Positions 1-64,000 of a stretch of DNA of 64,000 nt are shown here, one piece after another. Position numbers and translations under genes: made by a program. Each line of letters opens with the position of its first letter. Position 1 is the stretch's first letter. This stretch comes from Chrysomallon squamiferum (taxonomy: Eukaryota; Mollusca; Gastropoda; Neomphalida; Peltospiridae). The stretch covers positions 30,619,438 to 30,683,437 of the forward strand of contig CM022670.1 of assembly GCA_012295275.1 (NCBI GenBank), read 5' to 3'. The notes beneath the pieces are model-generated. The model was given only the letters and a program-made list of their open reading frames with translations, searched no databases and was not told where the DNA came from.

Positions 1-2003
1 GTATGTATGTATGTAAGTGTGTGTTCTCTCTTGTTTATTTGTTTGTTCTTGTCTTTTTGGTGACGGGTTCGATCTTAGACTGTTGGTAAACGAATAAAAT
101 TTCTTCCTTGACATTAGTGTTTTATTTTTAGATTCTTGAATTCACATACGCAGTGAATAAAATATTACTATTACTACTAGAAGAAGAAGAGGAGGAAGAA
201 AAAGAAGAAGAAAGAATAATTAAATAAAAAAATATTTCAAGGGGAAAAAAGCTTTTTATTCAGTTTTCTGTTCAATGAATGTTCCTTTAGACTTCCTTTG
301 ATGTCCTGGAGGAAGAACACAATTTACTTCTGAACTAAATTGTTTCAGGAAATGTAACGAATAAATCCATATAATAAATTTGACATATCTGAATTTAATT
401 ATACATATGAACTTTTAAAACAGTCAGCACGAAAAAACACACACAATAGACACACACACACATATTGCTTTTCTTTCTGTTTCTTATTATTTCATTTGAT
501 AGTAATGACGATGATAATTTTGATGATGACGATCATTGTAATTACACTAATACTGATACTACTAATAATAAAATTAATAAAGAATAAATATAGAAATAAA
601 ACATTTCAAAAGATGTTATCACTATTATAAATCAGTAAAAGAAAAAAATATTCCATTAATATAGAAAAAGTAACTATTATTTAATTATAAGTGTTAAGAT
701 TTAAATTGCTTTTCCCACTTTATTATTTTTCAATTAAGGATTCCAAAGGAAACGTTATAAATTATTAGCTTTTTTAAAAACGCTTAACAATTAATATTGT
801 GTAATTCATTAATATTTTGTCCAAAAGATGCTATAAGAGTAAAATAACAAAAATAGCAAAAATAGTTAAGTAAATTAATATAATTAATTAACGAGAAAGC
901 AACTATTCTAAACGTCGGATGAATCATCGCATTATTCGTGTTAAAGGCAAATGAATTTATTTTACTAGCCCTACCTATCTTTACGCTTGCAACATTATTT
1001 GAGTGAATTATATGTTTTATTTAGTTCGTGACATGAACTGTTCATCGTTGTCATAACGTCAAATTGAAAACACAAGTTTCCAATAATCTTTAATTGTGAT
1101 CGTCCTGAATTTGAGTTACTTAGTAATGGTCAATTATAACATTCCGACATTTTGTCTGGATTTCTCTTTAAACCACAAGCCTTTGGGGATTACACATGTA
1201 GTAATATATATCTGAACTCCAGTTTGGACTAAGTATCTAGAGTATTTGGAATTTAATTGTTAAGAGATAAGTTAATGGAGTCTACATTATAAATGAATTC
1301 GTTTGGAAATGTCAGTTGTGTTTTATTAAAACTGGAGATGAAAGGCGTCATCATTAACAAGTAAATCTTTTCAGAAACATCATATGGTATTTCAGTATTC
1401 ATCGAAATAACTACAGTACAAATAATAATAATAATAAAGATAATGATAATAATAATAATGATACATGTAGTGATTATAATGACACTAATAAATAAATAAA
1501 TAAAAATAATTATAGATTAACAAACATTCTCTGTGTGTTGTCAGTTTATACGGCTCCCGTCACACAGTCGTTTAGCCGACATTTAGCTTAATAAACAAAC
1601 ATCCGAACTGCAAACATCCATACCACCGTTTGTCATCTCGTTTCTGAAGTAAGAAAACGAAAGTTGGAGGGAGGTTAACAAATGAGCAGGTAAGCAATAG
1701 GAATAGAATTGAAAAACTGAAGAAGACGTCCAGAAATCTGTTATTAAGAAATACGAGGAGTTTCCCTTCTTGAGAGCTATTGCCCACAGTCTTTAAATAT
1801 TCATGAACATAACGTATATACTGCTATTTTGTATAAAGCGATCACATTACAGTTAATATGTATAGTAGATATGCAATAAAGAATTTTGTGTCGTGCAGTT
1901 ATTTATTATTTTTAAATCGATTTTATAGTGTGTTTTATAAAGCAATTAAATTGAAAAGAAGAAATAAACATGAAGAAAAATAATAAAATAAAATAAAAAG
2001 TAC

Positions 2004-2043
<40 letters not shown>

Positions 2044-3170
2044 TAAATAAATAAATAAATAAATAAATAAAATAAAACAGAAGAGATAAAAATAGCAAAA
2101 CAATATTATATGTCTGTCGGCACGATGTCATTTCGGTCAGATGTTCGTCGGTGAAGTGTACATAATAATACTAGTAAAATTATAATTAAAAGAAAGAACA
2201 ATAAATGTACGTATTCATCTTAAGCAGTAACGTGCAATTAATTTACTTCAGTATGTCATTAAAACACCCATATTCGGTAGAATATTTTCTCAGATGACGT
2301 ATTCGGGTTGACCGATTCATTATAGAATTCAGCGAACAAGTATTAAACCATTTACAAAGGAGTAAGAAAAATATCAGAATTCAAGATTTTTACCTTGCCG
2401 TTTCTTTAACATGCTTTCATACAAAATATTAAATATGATAAAAATAAAAAGTTAATTTAAAACAATTATTTAATTATAATATGATGGCTTTTAAAGATAT
2501 ATAAACAGAAAGAGAGAGAGAGAGAGAGATAAACTCACGCACACACTAATAACTATTTAGTTTTTGCGAAATAAAACAAAAAAATAATTTGAGAAACGCT
2601 AGATTTTCAGCAGAACAAAGGACTGTGATTCAGCAATGTTTCAAGAAAAGTCTTTCTGACTGGCGATCGCTGTCTGCGCGACGCGCTCCGCTCTTGTAGT
2701 GCCATGTGAACTGCGGCGACACGTCAATCGATGCGTCTACAGCCAGCAGCAAACACGAGAGAATGCCACATTTCTGCAACCTTGCTAGCTCATGCTCACC
2801 GCACTTGTTCTCGCCGTGCAGACACGTGAAAAGGTGACACGGAGAGTTTAAAAAGACGCTGCTAATGGATATATTGGAATTACGTTTTTCTGAATAAATG
2901 GCGATATTGGATAACGTCTTTTCTGTGTGGTGAATAACACAAAAAAAGTTAAAGGGTAGTGTTACGAGATAAGCAGCGTTCTCTCAGTTTAGTCGGCTAC
3001 GAAAAGAGTAGGACACTGAAAATTTTAATAATCTATTTTTTTATTTATTTTTTTATTATAGATATGCATTTCTGTATCGTCTTGCACTTTCCAGATGTGA
3101 CTGAAGTAAGGTTTGAAACTAAATGATGATCAGTTAACCTTACTCCAGACGGTTTATTTTCAGGTTGGAT
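1..3170. other. 5' flank of the GPCR gene, no gene seen
   Basis: AT-rich non-coding sequence with short microsatellites: ATA-type near 1423-1470, (AAT)n then (AAAT)n at 2004-2075, and GA near 2511-2529. The open frames here come from AAT/AAAT repeats or are short and lack splice or start context. The only compositionally distinct part is a GC- and CpG-richer patch at about 2660-2850, described in the findings. Confidence 0.6.
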
Positions 3171-3173
3171 GGT

Positions 3174-3205
3174 TATATAAGCGGGTGTGCGCATGCTCAG
3201 AACTA
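3174..3205 (+). promoter_or_regulatory. TATA box and probable transcription start of the GPCR gene
   Basis: TATATAAG at 3174-3181 sits in a GC-flanked context (GGTTATATAAGCGGG). A start about 30 bp downstream would fall near 3199-3205, where TCAGAAC resembles an initiator. This leaves a 5' UTR of about 110 nt before the ATG at 3315 without needing an upstream exon. Inferred from motif and spacing only. Confidence 0.55.
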
Positions 3206-3290
3206 AAATTTAAGTATTCACGCTTGTCCAGTGTTTAAACTTAAATTTGACCTCAACGCATACAAAACACCATTCGTTTATACACTTACA

Positions 3291-3299
3291 ATGAACTAA
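3291..3299 (+). promoter_or_regulatory. Minimal upstream ORF (Met-Asn-stop)
   Basis: ATG AAC TAA ends 15 nt before the GPCR start codon at 3315. A three-codon uORF this close could reduce initiation at the main ATG or require leaky scanning. The sequence is seen; its effect is inferred. Confidence 0.4.
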
Positions 3300-3314
3300 G
3301 ACCCAACACCCGAA

Positions 3315-21691
<18,377 letters not shown>

Positions 21692-22770
21692 TGATTTTTG
21701 AAATTGAAAATATTATTATTTCCTTCTTTCTATCTTTCTTTCTTTTCTTTTCTTTTTCTTTTATTTATTTATTTATTAACAAATTTTTTAATTATTTTTT
21801 AATTAATATTTTAATTTTATTTTATTTTATTTTGAACTTGATTGAAAAAAATAAAAAATAAAGTTATATAAATCGATTTAAACACTTCATTTATTAACTA
21901 TTCTTAGTCAAATGATTATGAGATAATGGGCATATGATCGGGTTTAATTTCGTAAAAATTATTTAGTCTGCTGAAGATGATATGAAATTAAGTACCAAAG
22001 AAATAAAACGGTTTCTAATTTGAAATTTTATTTTATTTACTTTAAAACAAATACACACAAAGTAAAAAATAATATGTGTATGTGTGCGTGTTGTTTGTAT
22101 ATGTGTATGTTTGGTATGTATTTATAAGGATGCTTGTGTGTATTTATGTATTAAGGAATTTGCGTGTGTGTGTATGTTTGTGTGTTTGAGTGTGTCTGTG
22201 GTGGGTGGACGCGTGTTTTGGTTAGTATGTGTGTGCATGTTTGTGCGCGCGCGCGCGATTCCTTCTCTATAACGTTATTGGTGGGCAGTGGATCGGGTGT
22301 TTGTACGTGGGTGTTGAAACATTCATATAAAAAAGACAGGAAAAACAGTTACGCTGTTGTTGTTATTATGACGTTTTGAAAATCCTCTCATTTCCTCTTT
22401 TGTTAGCAAATTAGTAAAGATGAGGAAAAAGCGTACTAAATGTACAGAAAAAAAAAAATATATATATATTTTCCGTGTCTCATAACAAAAATATTTATTG
22501 ATATGTACATTAAATCAATTTTTTCTTTGTTTAGGTTGAGTAGTTTGTTGTGTTTATATTTTGAGCCCATTATTTTATTTTATATGACATAATATAATAT
22601 ATTGATAGAATATTCACTTTTTTAATGAAAATGGGTTTTTTTTACCAGTTAATTGAATTAATATCATCTTAAACATTTTTAAAAGAATTAAATTATTCAT
22701 TTCTCTGGTAGATTTAATCAATCAATCTTGGAAATACAAACAAGAGCAAAAACAAAAAAAACAGTCAGAA

Positions 22771-22809
<39 letters not shown>

Positions 22810-24209
22810 AAAAACATTAAGACAGGTTATTAGGTTTTATTAAAAAATTACGTATTTTTTCATCAATTAAAATCAAGGACATATAAACAAAGGCAGGGAA
22901 ATATATACTACGACCTATTAAAAAAATAATAATAAAGGAAAAAAAAAAGAGAAGAAAAAAGAAAGAAAAAGAAGAAAATATTAAAAAACAGTTGAAAGTC
23001 ATTGGATAAAATACGAAACAGCCAAAAATATAAATAAATATATTTACACACACACACACACACACAAAAACACACACACAAAAAAAACAAAAAAAAAAAA
23101 CATTCTTGTATATGGGGAACTTGCTGGAGGGGTAATTACGAGGAAATAAGAATTGTGTATAAGCTGCAATAGTATTTACATAAACGTAAATCCAAACATG
23201 CTGATTTTAAAGCATTTTTTGCAGCATTAATAATAAATAACATTTTCTGAAAGCCCAAACAATGAATAAACTGAACAATCATTTATTTTCGCAAACAACA
23301 AAATTTAAATATATTCAAATCTGGCGGACAAGAAATACTGAAAAACACAATAAAAATATATAAAGCATCAGTTTTTGTCTTTTTTTCATGAGAATCTTGT
23401 TTTCGATTAAAGATAATGGTCAGTGAAATTCTGAAGGGTGTATTATTTTTCTTATTTATTCTTAACTAACTTCTATTATTATTTATTTAAAAATCTAAAG
23501 TTAATCAAATCTAATAATAATAAAATAAAAGCACAGAAAAACATCTGTCTTTAACCGTCATGCAAAATATTTGTTTCCCATTGGAATAAGGTAGCAAGGG
23601 AAACAACTCAAGAACGAATTGTCTTATTATCTATCCAAACTTCATTTACATAATATCTACATTAAATGCTTATTTTTAAAAATCTTATTTAAACTTAGAA
23701 GTTAATTAACAATAATAACAATACCAATATTTAAAAATTAAAAATAATAATGAAAAAGAGATATACATTCTGAATTATAAATAAAAGACATTATAAACGT
23801 ACGTTTAATGTAACATTATTAGTCTAAATATTAAATGAACGATAACTCTTGTGTGTAACTCTTGTGTGTAACATGTGTTATAAAAAAAAATTATTACCTG
23901 ATAAAACACAGAGAATACATTTTCTATTAAATCTTAAAAGTATAATACTTGTAAAATCATGATATTAGTTTAGTTAAAATCTATTTTCATATGCAAAGAT
24001 TAAAATGTGATAAGTGCGACTAATTAATGGAAAGTGTTTTAATAACTAATCTTTACAATAATAACAACAACAACAACAATAATAATTAGATTAAAACAAA
24101 ATAAATCATAGAAATTCAGAATTATAATAAGCCGTTTTGTAAATTAGCCACATATTTTAGTTTTCGAAGATTTTCATTTGTCGTTCCTCTGTCTTGTATT
24201 GCAGATTCT
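21692..24209. other. Convergent spacer between the GPCR and TRPA1 paralogue A, with GPCR polyadenylation signals
   Basis: Contains the GPCR 3' UTR; AATAAA occurs at 21857-21862 (166 nt after the stop) and 22002-22007. The rest is T/A-rich with GT-rich (22075-22255), GA (22780-22804) and AC (23046-23067) repeats. No gene is recognised. On the minus strand, further AATAAA hexamers at about 23450-23490 could serve paralogue A. Confidence 0.6.
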
Positions 24210-44126
<19,917 letters not shown>

Positions 44127-44129
44127 GGT

Positions 44130-47100
44130 CTGAACACTGTAAGTTTGTATTACACAGTTTATCTAACACTTCGTTTTGCTCGAACCGTTCGCTAACCAAA
44201 TGTTGCAGATAATGGGACAACTGTTATTATTTTCGTCAGCTAGTTAAAACAATCGATAAAGGCAAGAAGAACTTGATAATCTCTGCAAGACAAACAATGT
44301 AGGTCCATCAGAAATATTACCATAGAGAGAGATATGACGAACAAGATTCAGTTTAATCATGACAACAGTGATGAATACCAATGATGCTTGATCTTGCTAT
44401 TTTGCTGCTGTTTTGAAATGCTTCATTTATAATCGGCTGCTGCCACTTCTGCAACTGCAACTGTTGCTTCACTGTTATAGATAATACAGTTATTACTAAC
44501 ATCCCTACTGTTACCGCTGTTACTATTACTGCCACGGTTACTACTACAGCTAAAAGTTATTTGTACTTACTACTGCCGTTACTGTTACTTCTAATGCTAC
44601 TGCAACCACTAGATAAATTATTACCTCTATTACTGCTATAGATATCTCGTCCATATATAACGTCTTCCATTCTTACAATTATGGCACAGTGACCAGATGA
44701 AATATCAGAAGAAATCAAAAAGGAAAGTAAACAGATGTAGAAAATTTGAAGTTTTATTTCGATCAAAATGAAATAACTATCTGTTATAATAATGAGTGAT
44801 GTTAAACAGACAATACAATGAAACGGTATTATTACATACATATACCACCTGCACGAACACATATTATGCTTAATTAGTATATATTTGTATGTACTCATAA
44901 TGGAAAATGCTGTGTATCTAAAGAAAGTAGTGGTGGTCATAATCAGTTATCACCGCAAAATAGTTGTACTTTTCTGCTTACGTGTATCAAGGATGCCTAA
45001 TACTTGAAAACGGGTTTCATTTCTTATAATAGTATTACCATTTAACGAGAGGCTAATATGTTATTCGAGTGAGAAGTAATATGAATGGATTTCTAATAAA
45101 TGAATTCAGATGATTAGTACTTGCTCATTCATTTACTTATTCAATGACTCTATCATTTATTCATTCATCACCATCTTTACCATCATCATCATCATTAGCA
45201 TCACCATCATCAGTATTATTATTATTGTTATTATTATTATTATTATTAATATTATTAAATATATAAATATATACATACATATTCATAAATACATTTATGC
45301 ACAACATATGTGCCTGTGTGCATATTACATACAGTCATGTCTGCACATATGCACCTTTACGTATATTTAATAACTATTAGAAAAAAATGGAAATTGCCAA
45401 GCACTAATCAAATTAGTACCAAAACAATGTAATAAGCTTTTCCAGTCTTATTAATGGTGCCAAATGTTTCAACGTCAGCACGTCTTTTGAATAATGTATT
45501 TACCTAGGAAACACTAATATACAACTATGTCTGTCTTTTGTCTATTTGTATGGTTTGTGCTAAACACAATACATTCGCATCTTTCAGTTTTACATGAGAA
45601 CTGAACGCGACAATGTTGCCAAGACAATGACATATATTCTTTAGCGAGCGTTCGTGGATGTTACACAGTTTCTTTATCAAATACCATCAGCTAAATTGCC
45701 TCTGAGAGAAATATTCAATCAGTGAAAGAACAACCTTAGAAAGGAAGAAAATAGTAACAAAACCATCGAAGACACAGAGTTTGCATGTTAATGATAACAG
45801 TGGTCATTTATATAATGATACAGAGAAGTGATATTTCTCTCTATATATATATTTACAATATATGTGTAGATACACATACTCACACACATAAACACTCACA
45901 TATATATATATAAATATTTATACATAAGTACATGTATTTGAAAAAGTGTGAGTGTGTGACGGTGCGTGCATATTCTTATATCTAGTAAACTGACCAAAAA
46001 TTAATTAGTAGCGTAATCTTATTACCAATGTCATGAAATTATTCATATCAGTACACAAAGTCTTATTTCAGTCAGTCATTTACAGAATCCGTCATACAAC
46101 AGAACACAAATCAATTACCTTTTAACTCTTTTCCAGTGCATTGCAAAACGCCATGCTTAATGCTAAGCATTTCTGTCACAGTAAAATGTTCGTTTAGATT
46201 ACGCCACATTTAGCAGATTAGTGTTACTAAACTGATTAAAATCTAATTATCAGATCCTTGGTAAATGATATCTGTATGTAAATTGCTGTTCAAATCTATA
46301 ATAGTTTTTAAATATTTAACTTCTCCGATATTCATTTAGAATAAAATTTCAAGGCGATTTTATATTTTGAATATGGTAATTGTTCATTTAAAGTTAATGC
46401 CACGAGAATTGGTTTGATGTATTTGAAATTTTCACATTAATAGAGCATATTTAATTATATCAGAAGCATGCTTTATACATATATATATGCACACCCATAC
46501 ATACATACATTTGTGTAAATGTGTGTGTGTTTGTATAGGTGTGTAAATAAATAAATAAGTAAACAAATGCACTATATTTCTCGGAACAACAAATTTATGT
46601 TATGTCCTTCACAGATTTGTACAATAGTTATCTCTGTTTTGAGTATTTGCATGGTTATGTGCTACAAACAAATAAAAGAAAACGAAATAGAAAAGTTTAT
46701 GCAGTTTATTTTCCAAACAGTTCAACAAAATACAAAAATTACAAAGATAAATATGTGATATCATCTTAAACAACAATAACAGTAACAACAACAACACAAA
46801 TCCAATAATTTTTATTTAAAACTATATCTCTGTACCAGACAGAGTCCAAGAGACATTTTGACAATGTAGTAAATGCATTCACCCATGAATCACTGTTAAA
46901 ATCTCATTATTTGATTTTCATACAAAACTATATCTTAGGAGATTTCCAATGTGGATTAGCCGCCTTCTAGATTGATATTTTAATACACTCTTCTTAAGTA
47001 ACTGTAAGTAAGGAATGCGTAACAAGCAACTTACTATGAAAAAATGCTTTTCCTGCAATCTCATTACGTTAGTAGATGTAGATCTCAGTTTTACGAATTA

Positions 47101-48543
47101 TCAAGTTCCAGTTTGAGTTGAATCTTTTATAACAGGTAATCACCACTGAGTATTGCTAATAAATAACAAAGAAAGAAAGAAGAACAAAATAAAAGACAGA
47201 AAGAAAACAAAACAACATTACAATATCTACGGATGGACGGAAACATTTATACAATAATACAACACTGGACATTTCCAAAAATATATCTGAGAACCGATGG
47301 AATGAAATATTTTTTAATTATTCACTACAGAAGATGAAATAAAAATTGTTTTGATTAAGACAATTATAGACAACAAGATCCAAACATAAATAAATTAATA
47401 AAATTTATATAACTTTTAACAATTCATGATCATTAATCCGTCTGATCATGGATTGTGGATTGCTTGTTTTTATTTATTATTTTATGACTGGTGTTCTGGT
47501 CAGGTCGGTAATTCCAAACGAAATATTTTTGTCGTCATCTAAAAGCAAAATTACTTTCATGCCAAGGGGCAGGGAAATATTTTCATTATTTCTGAGTCTT
47601 TGGTCATTAAAAATGAAACAAAAATCAAGGACAAACAACTACTTTATGGAATGACAACTGATTATACACAGATTATTGATAGCAAAATTAAAGTGAAAAG
47701 CTTGTGTAATGTATGAAAACGTTTATGCACAACTCCAGTTAGAGCATGGTCCCTGAATAATGTAAACACAGCCAGCATAAGAACACAGATCTGAAATTGT
47801 GAAATGAAAAATGTGGCACAGAATATCCTTACTACCAACAGAATGTTAATAAACAGTAATGTGAAAAGAAACCATTAAATCTTTTCACGCATATTTTATT
47901 GTTTCGTGTAATCAACCATTTTATCATATACTACATTTCTTTGGCATTCATTTTATATCCACACCCTGACATACTGCAACTTTCACAATGTGACTATATC
48001 TAATCTAAAATTCAAGCACGTGAAACCTTCTTATGATCGAAATCTTTCAAATATGTTTGAGAACATTGATAATTTAAATGTTCTAAATCTGATCCTTTAG
48101 GTTACTCGATTTAAAAAATTGATAATTAAAATATAACGAAAAAAAAAAAAAAAACATATATATATAAAATGAAAGATGTTGCTTGGAAAATTTGCCGTTT
48201 TATAAAATTATAAAATGTAATAAATATTTTGGCAGTTACAATTTATTGCATTATTTTAGTTGATTTCTAATATTATTAGAAATAATCATAAAGAGCACTG
48301 TTTTATTAAATAAACAAATAATTTCATGAAGGCATAACTGTTACTATTACTTAATCATAACACCGAAATAAAATATCCATGGATTCAGTCTAAGTTTTCT
48401 CATAACAAAATAATTACCATATCACTGCTTGGTAAAGACGTATTTGATTGTCATGAGTATGACGAATGCAAAAATATTATTTTCAATGCAGTTTTGATAT
48501 TCGCAGGCACTCTGATAACGTTTACTCTAGGCACATACAATTT
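44130..48543. other. Intergenic spacer between TRPA1 paralogues
   Basis: About 4.4 kb between the ATG exon of paralogue A and the stop of paralogue B, transcribed in the same direction. It should hold the promoter and 5' UTR of A and the 3' UTR of B. Minus-strand AATAAA signals for B lie at 48302-48307, 48242-48247 and 47895-47900. Trinucleotide-rich sequence is at 44390-44640 and (ATT)n at 45205-45260. No convincing TATA box or gene was seen. Confidence 0.55.
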
Positions 48544-62393
<13,850 letters not shown>

Positions 62394-62487
62394 CTGTAAA
62401 AAATAAATGAAATGAAATAAAAGAATAAAATAAATGAAATGAAACAAAACAAAATAATATAAACAAACAAACAAACAAACAAATAAA

Positions 62488-62533
<46 letters not shown>

Positions 62534-64000
62534 GATAAATAAAAATAACAAAAAGCAAAAATCAAGCACGAAGTTAATCTATAAAGTCATTACTGCTTGT
62601 ATTTGCTTTTTTTTTCAATTTTTTTTTTAATGTTGCCATTTGTAAAAAGCCAGTCTCGCTAGTGATATTTGTAAACCACTAAACATTTTCAGTCAGTGAT
62701 CAGTCAAGTGCTTAATTAATTTACATCCAGTACAAAGTACTATTATTTGGAATATTCTGGTAACGGGATATTTGCTTATCTGATACTTTTCACCAACGTA
62801 TTATACCACCTGAATCAAATATCGAATGTCATCCGTGAAAATTAGAGATAAAAGATACGTTTTGTTGGATATTTTAACTCAGACTTCAATTTATCTTGTT
62901 TTAGAACAACTCTAAATGATTATTCACATCAGTTTTAAATTTGACGCATGTTTTGTTGTTAAATTCAATGTCATATGTCAGTGTATAATGTAAACAGAGA
63001 CTTTTTAAGGACATATCATTCAAAAAGAGATTCTATATATTTGATATTTACAATGACAGGTTATCTGAGTATGACATCTCAATGTATAAAGTTGTATTTT
63101 CTATTTGATATACTTCTTTGTTATTATTTTTATTAATTTTATAATTAAACTGTCCTTTCCATAATGTTACCTATCATCCTTTAAAACTGATATCATTTAA
63201 GTATGCAATTCTTGTAATTTATTAATGTCACTTACGGTTTTATTTTATAAAATTAAATTTAAATTCTCTTTTCCTTTTTTCTCTCTTTATATTATTATTA
63301 TTATTATTAATGTTATTATTAATATTATTATTATTATTATTATTTATATTATTTATATTATTTGTATTAGCATTAGTATTATTATTGTTGTTGTTGTTCC
63401 TTAGTATAATCAATATTTTTAGATTTTATTTATTGATGTGTTAGAGACGAAGTGTGTGTATTATATAGATTTTTGTTTTTCTGTTTACTGTTATAATTGT
63501 TTTGTTTCGTTGTTGTTCTTTTCTGTGTTTTGTTTTGTTGTACTGGTATTGATGTGGTTTTGTTGTTGTTTTTTGTTGTTTTTGGTATCTTTTAATAATA
63601 ATTTACTAAACTGAATAATGTCAATTTTTTTAAAGAAATAACTTTAGAAAACTTACCAATAAACAATTTAATGATTAACTGAATTTGGTATATGAACAAT
63701 CAATATAAATGCACTTATCGCGATGTTATTTCTGGATAAAAGTATGTAAGGTCTTTATTCTGCAACTATTATTTGGTAATTTAGAGTTTTTCCTTTTTTT
63801 CCTTTTTTTAGCCTATAACTATAAAATGCTCCGGTAATATTATCCATAAGAATAAGAAATATACTTGAATGACTTTGGCAAAGGTGAAAACAGATATTCT
63901 GCAAAAACTAGATAAATTGTTTTGCTATTCTTATTTGATTAGAAAAACTAAAATATATTCCCGTCTCTGAGTTATTTCTATATTATATAGGGCAGGATGT
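62394..64000 (-). other. Intron of TRPA1-B reaching the window edge
   Basis: Contains AAAC/AAT repeats (62457-62532) and ATT/GTT-rich sequence (63290-63575). No exon equivalent to paralogue A exons 2-5 was found, so the first part of B lies beyond 64000. Confidence 0.65.

Noticed and set aside
1912-2131. Two overlapping minus-strand frames rich in Tyr/Leu/Phe
   Set aside because: They are translations of (AAT)n/(AAAT)n repeats with no start, splice or family support.
47448-47654. 68-codon plus-strand frame between the TRPA1 genes
   Set aside because: No domain, splice signals or upstream promoter; AT-rich background.

Overview
The window is eukaryotic: AT-rich, dense in microsatellites ((AAT)n, (GA)n, (ACAT)n, (TAG)n), with intron-split genes and GT/AG splice sites. 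Gene content and repeat style suggest a lophotrochozoan, most likely a coleoid cephalopod such as an octopus. That assignment is inference; no species-diagnostic marker is present.

Layout. (1) 3.2-21.7 kb, plus strand: a complete six-exon rhodopsin-family peptide-type GPCR (462 residues) with a TATA-box promoter, a minimal uORF and a 15.2-kb first intron. That intron holds a decayed MULE transposase and a short hAT-type element with a perfect 8-bp target-site duplication. (2) 21.7-24.2 kb: convergent spacer. (3) 24.2-44.1 kb, minus strand: a complete TRPA1-type ankyrin/ion-channel gene (paralogue A; 26 coding exons, 1190 residues in my model). It has a possible alternative first exon with its own TATA-like box, a SINE in intron 1 and an 82-bp near-perfect intronic hairpin. 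(4) 44.1-48.5 kb: intergenic spacer with no gene recognised. (5) 48.5-62.4 kb, minus strand: a second TRPA1-type gene (paralogue B; 21 exons and 942 residues in the window, N-terminus beyond the right edge). Its introns carry a Tigger-type deletion derivative and a second hAT-type element. (6) 62.4-64 kb: intron of paralogue B.

The two TRPA1 genes are a head-to-tail tandem duplication: every one of the 21 shared exons has the same length and the same intron phase. One ankyrin exon carries a 110-bp stretch that is identical between the copies and stops abruptly in mid-exon, which looks like gene conversion. Both copies read MMLELDY at the pore where other TRPA1 channels, as I recall them, have a glycine before the acidic residue. 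Exons were derived by hand translation, splice-site reading and phase checks; no transcript or database search was available.
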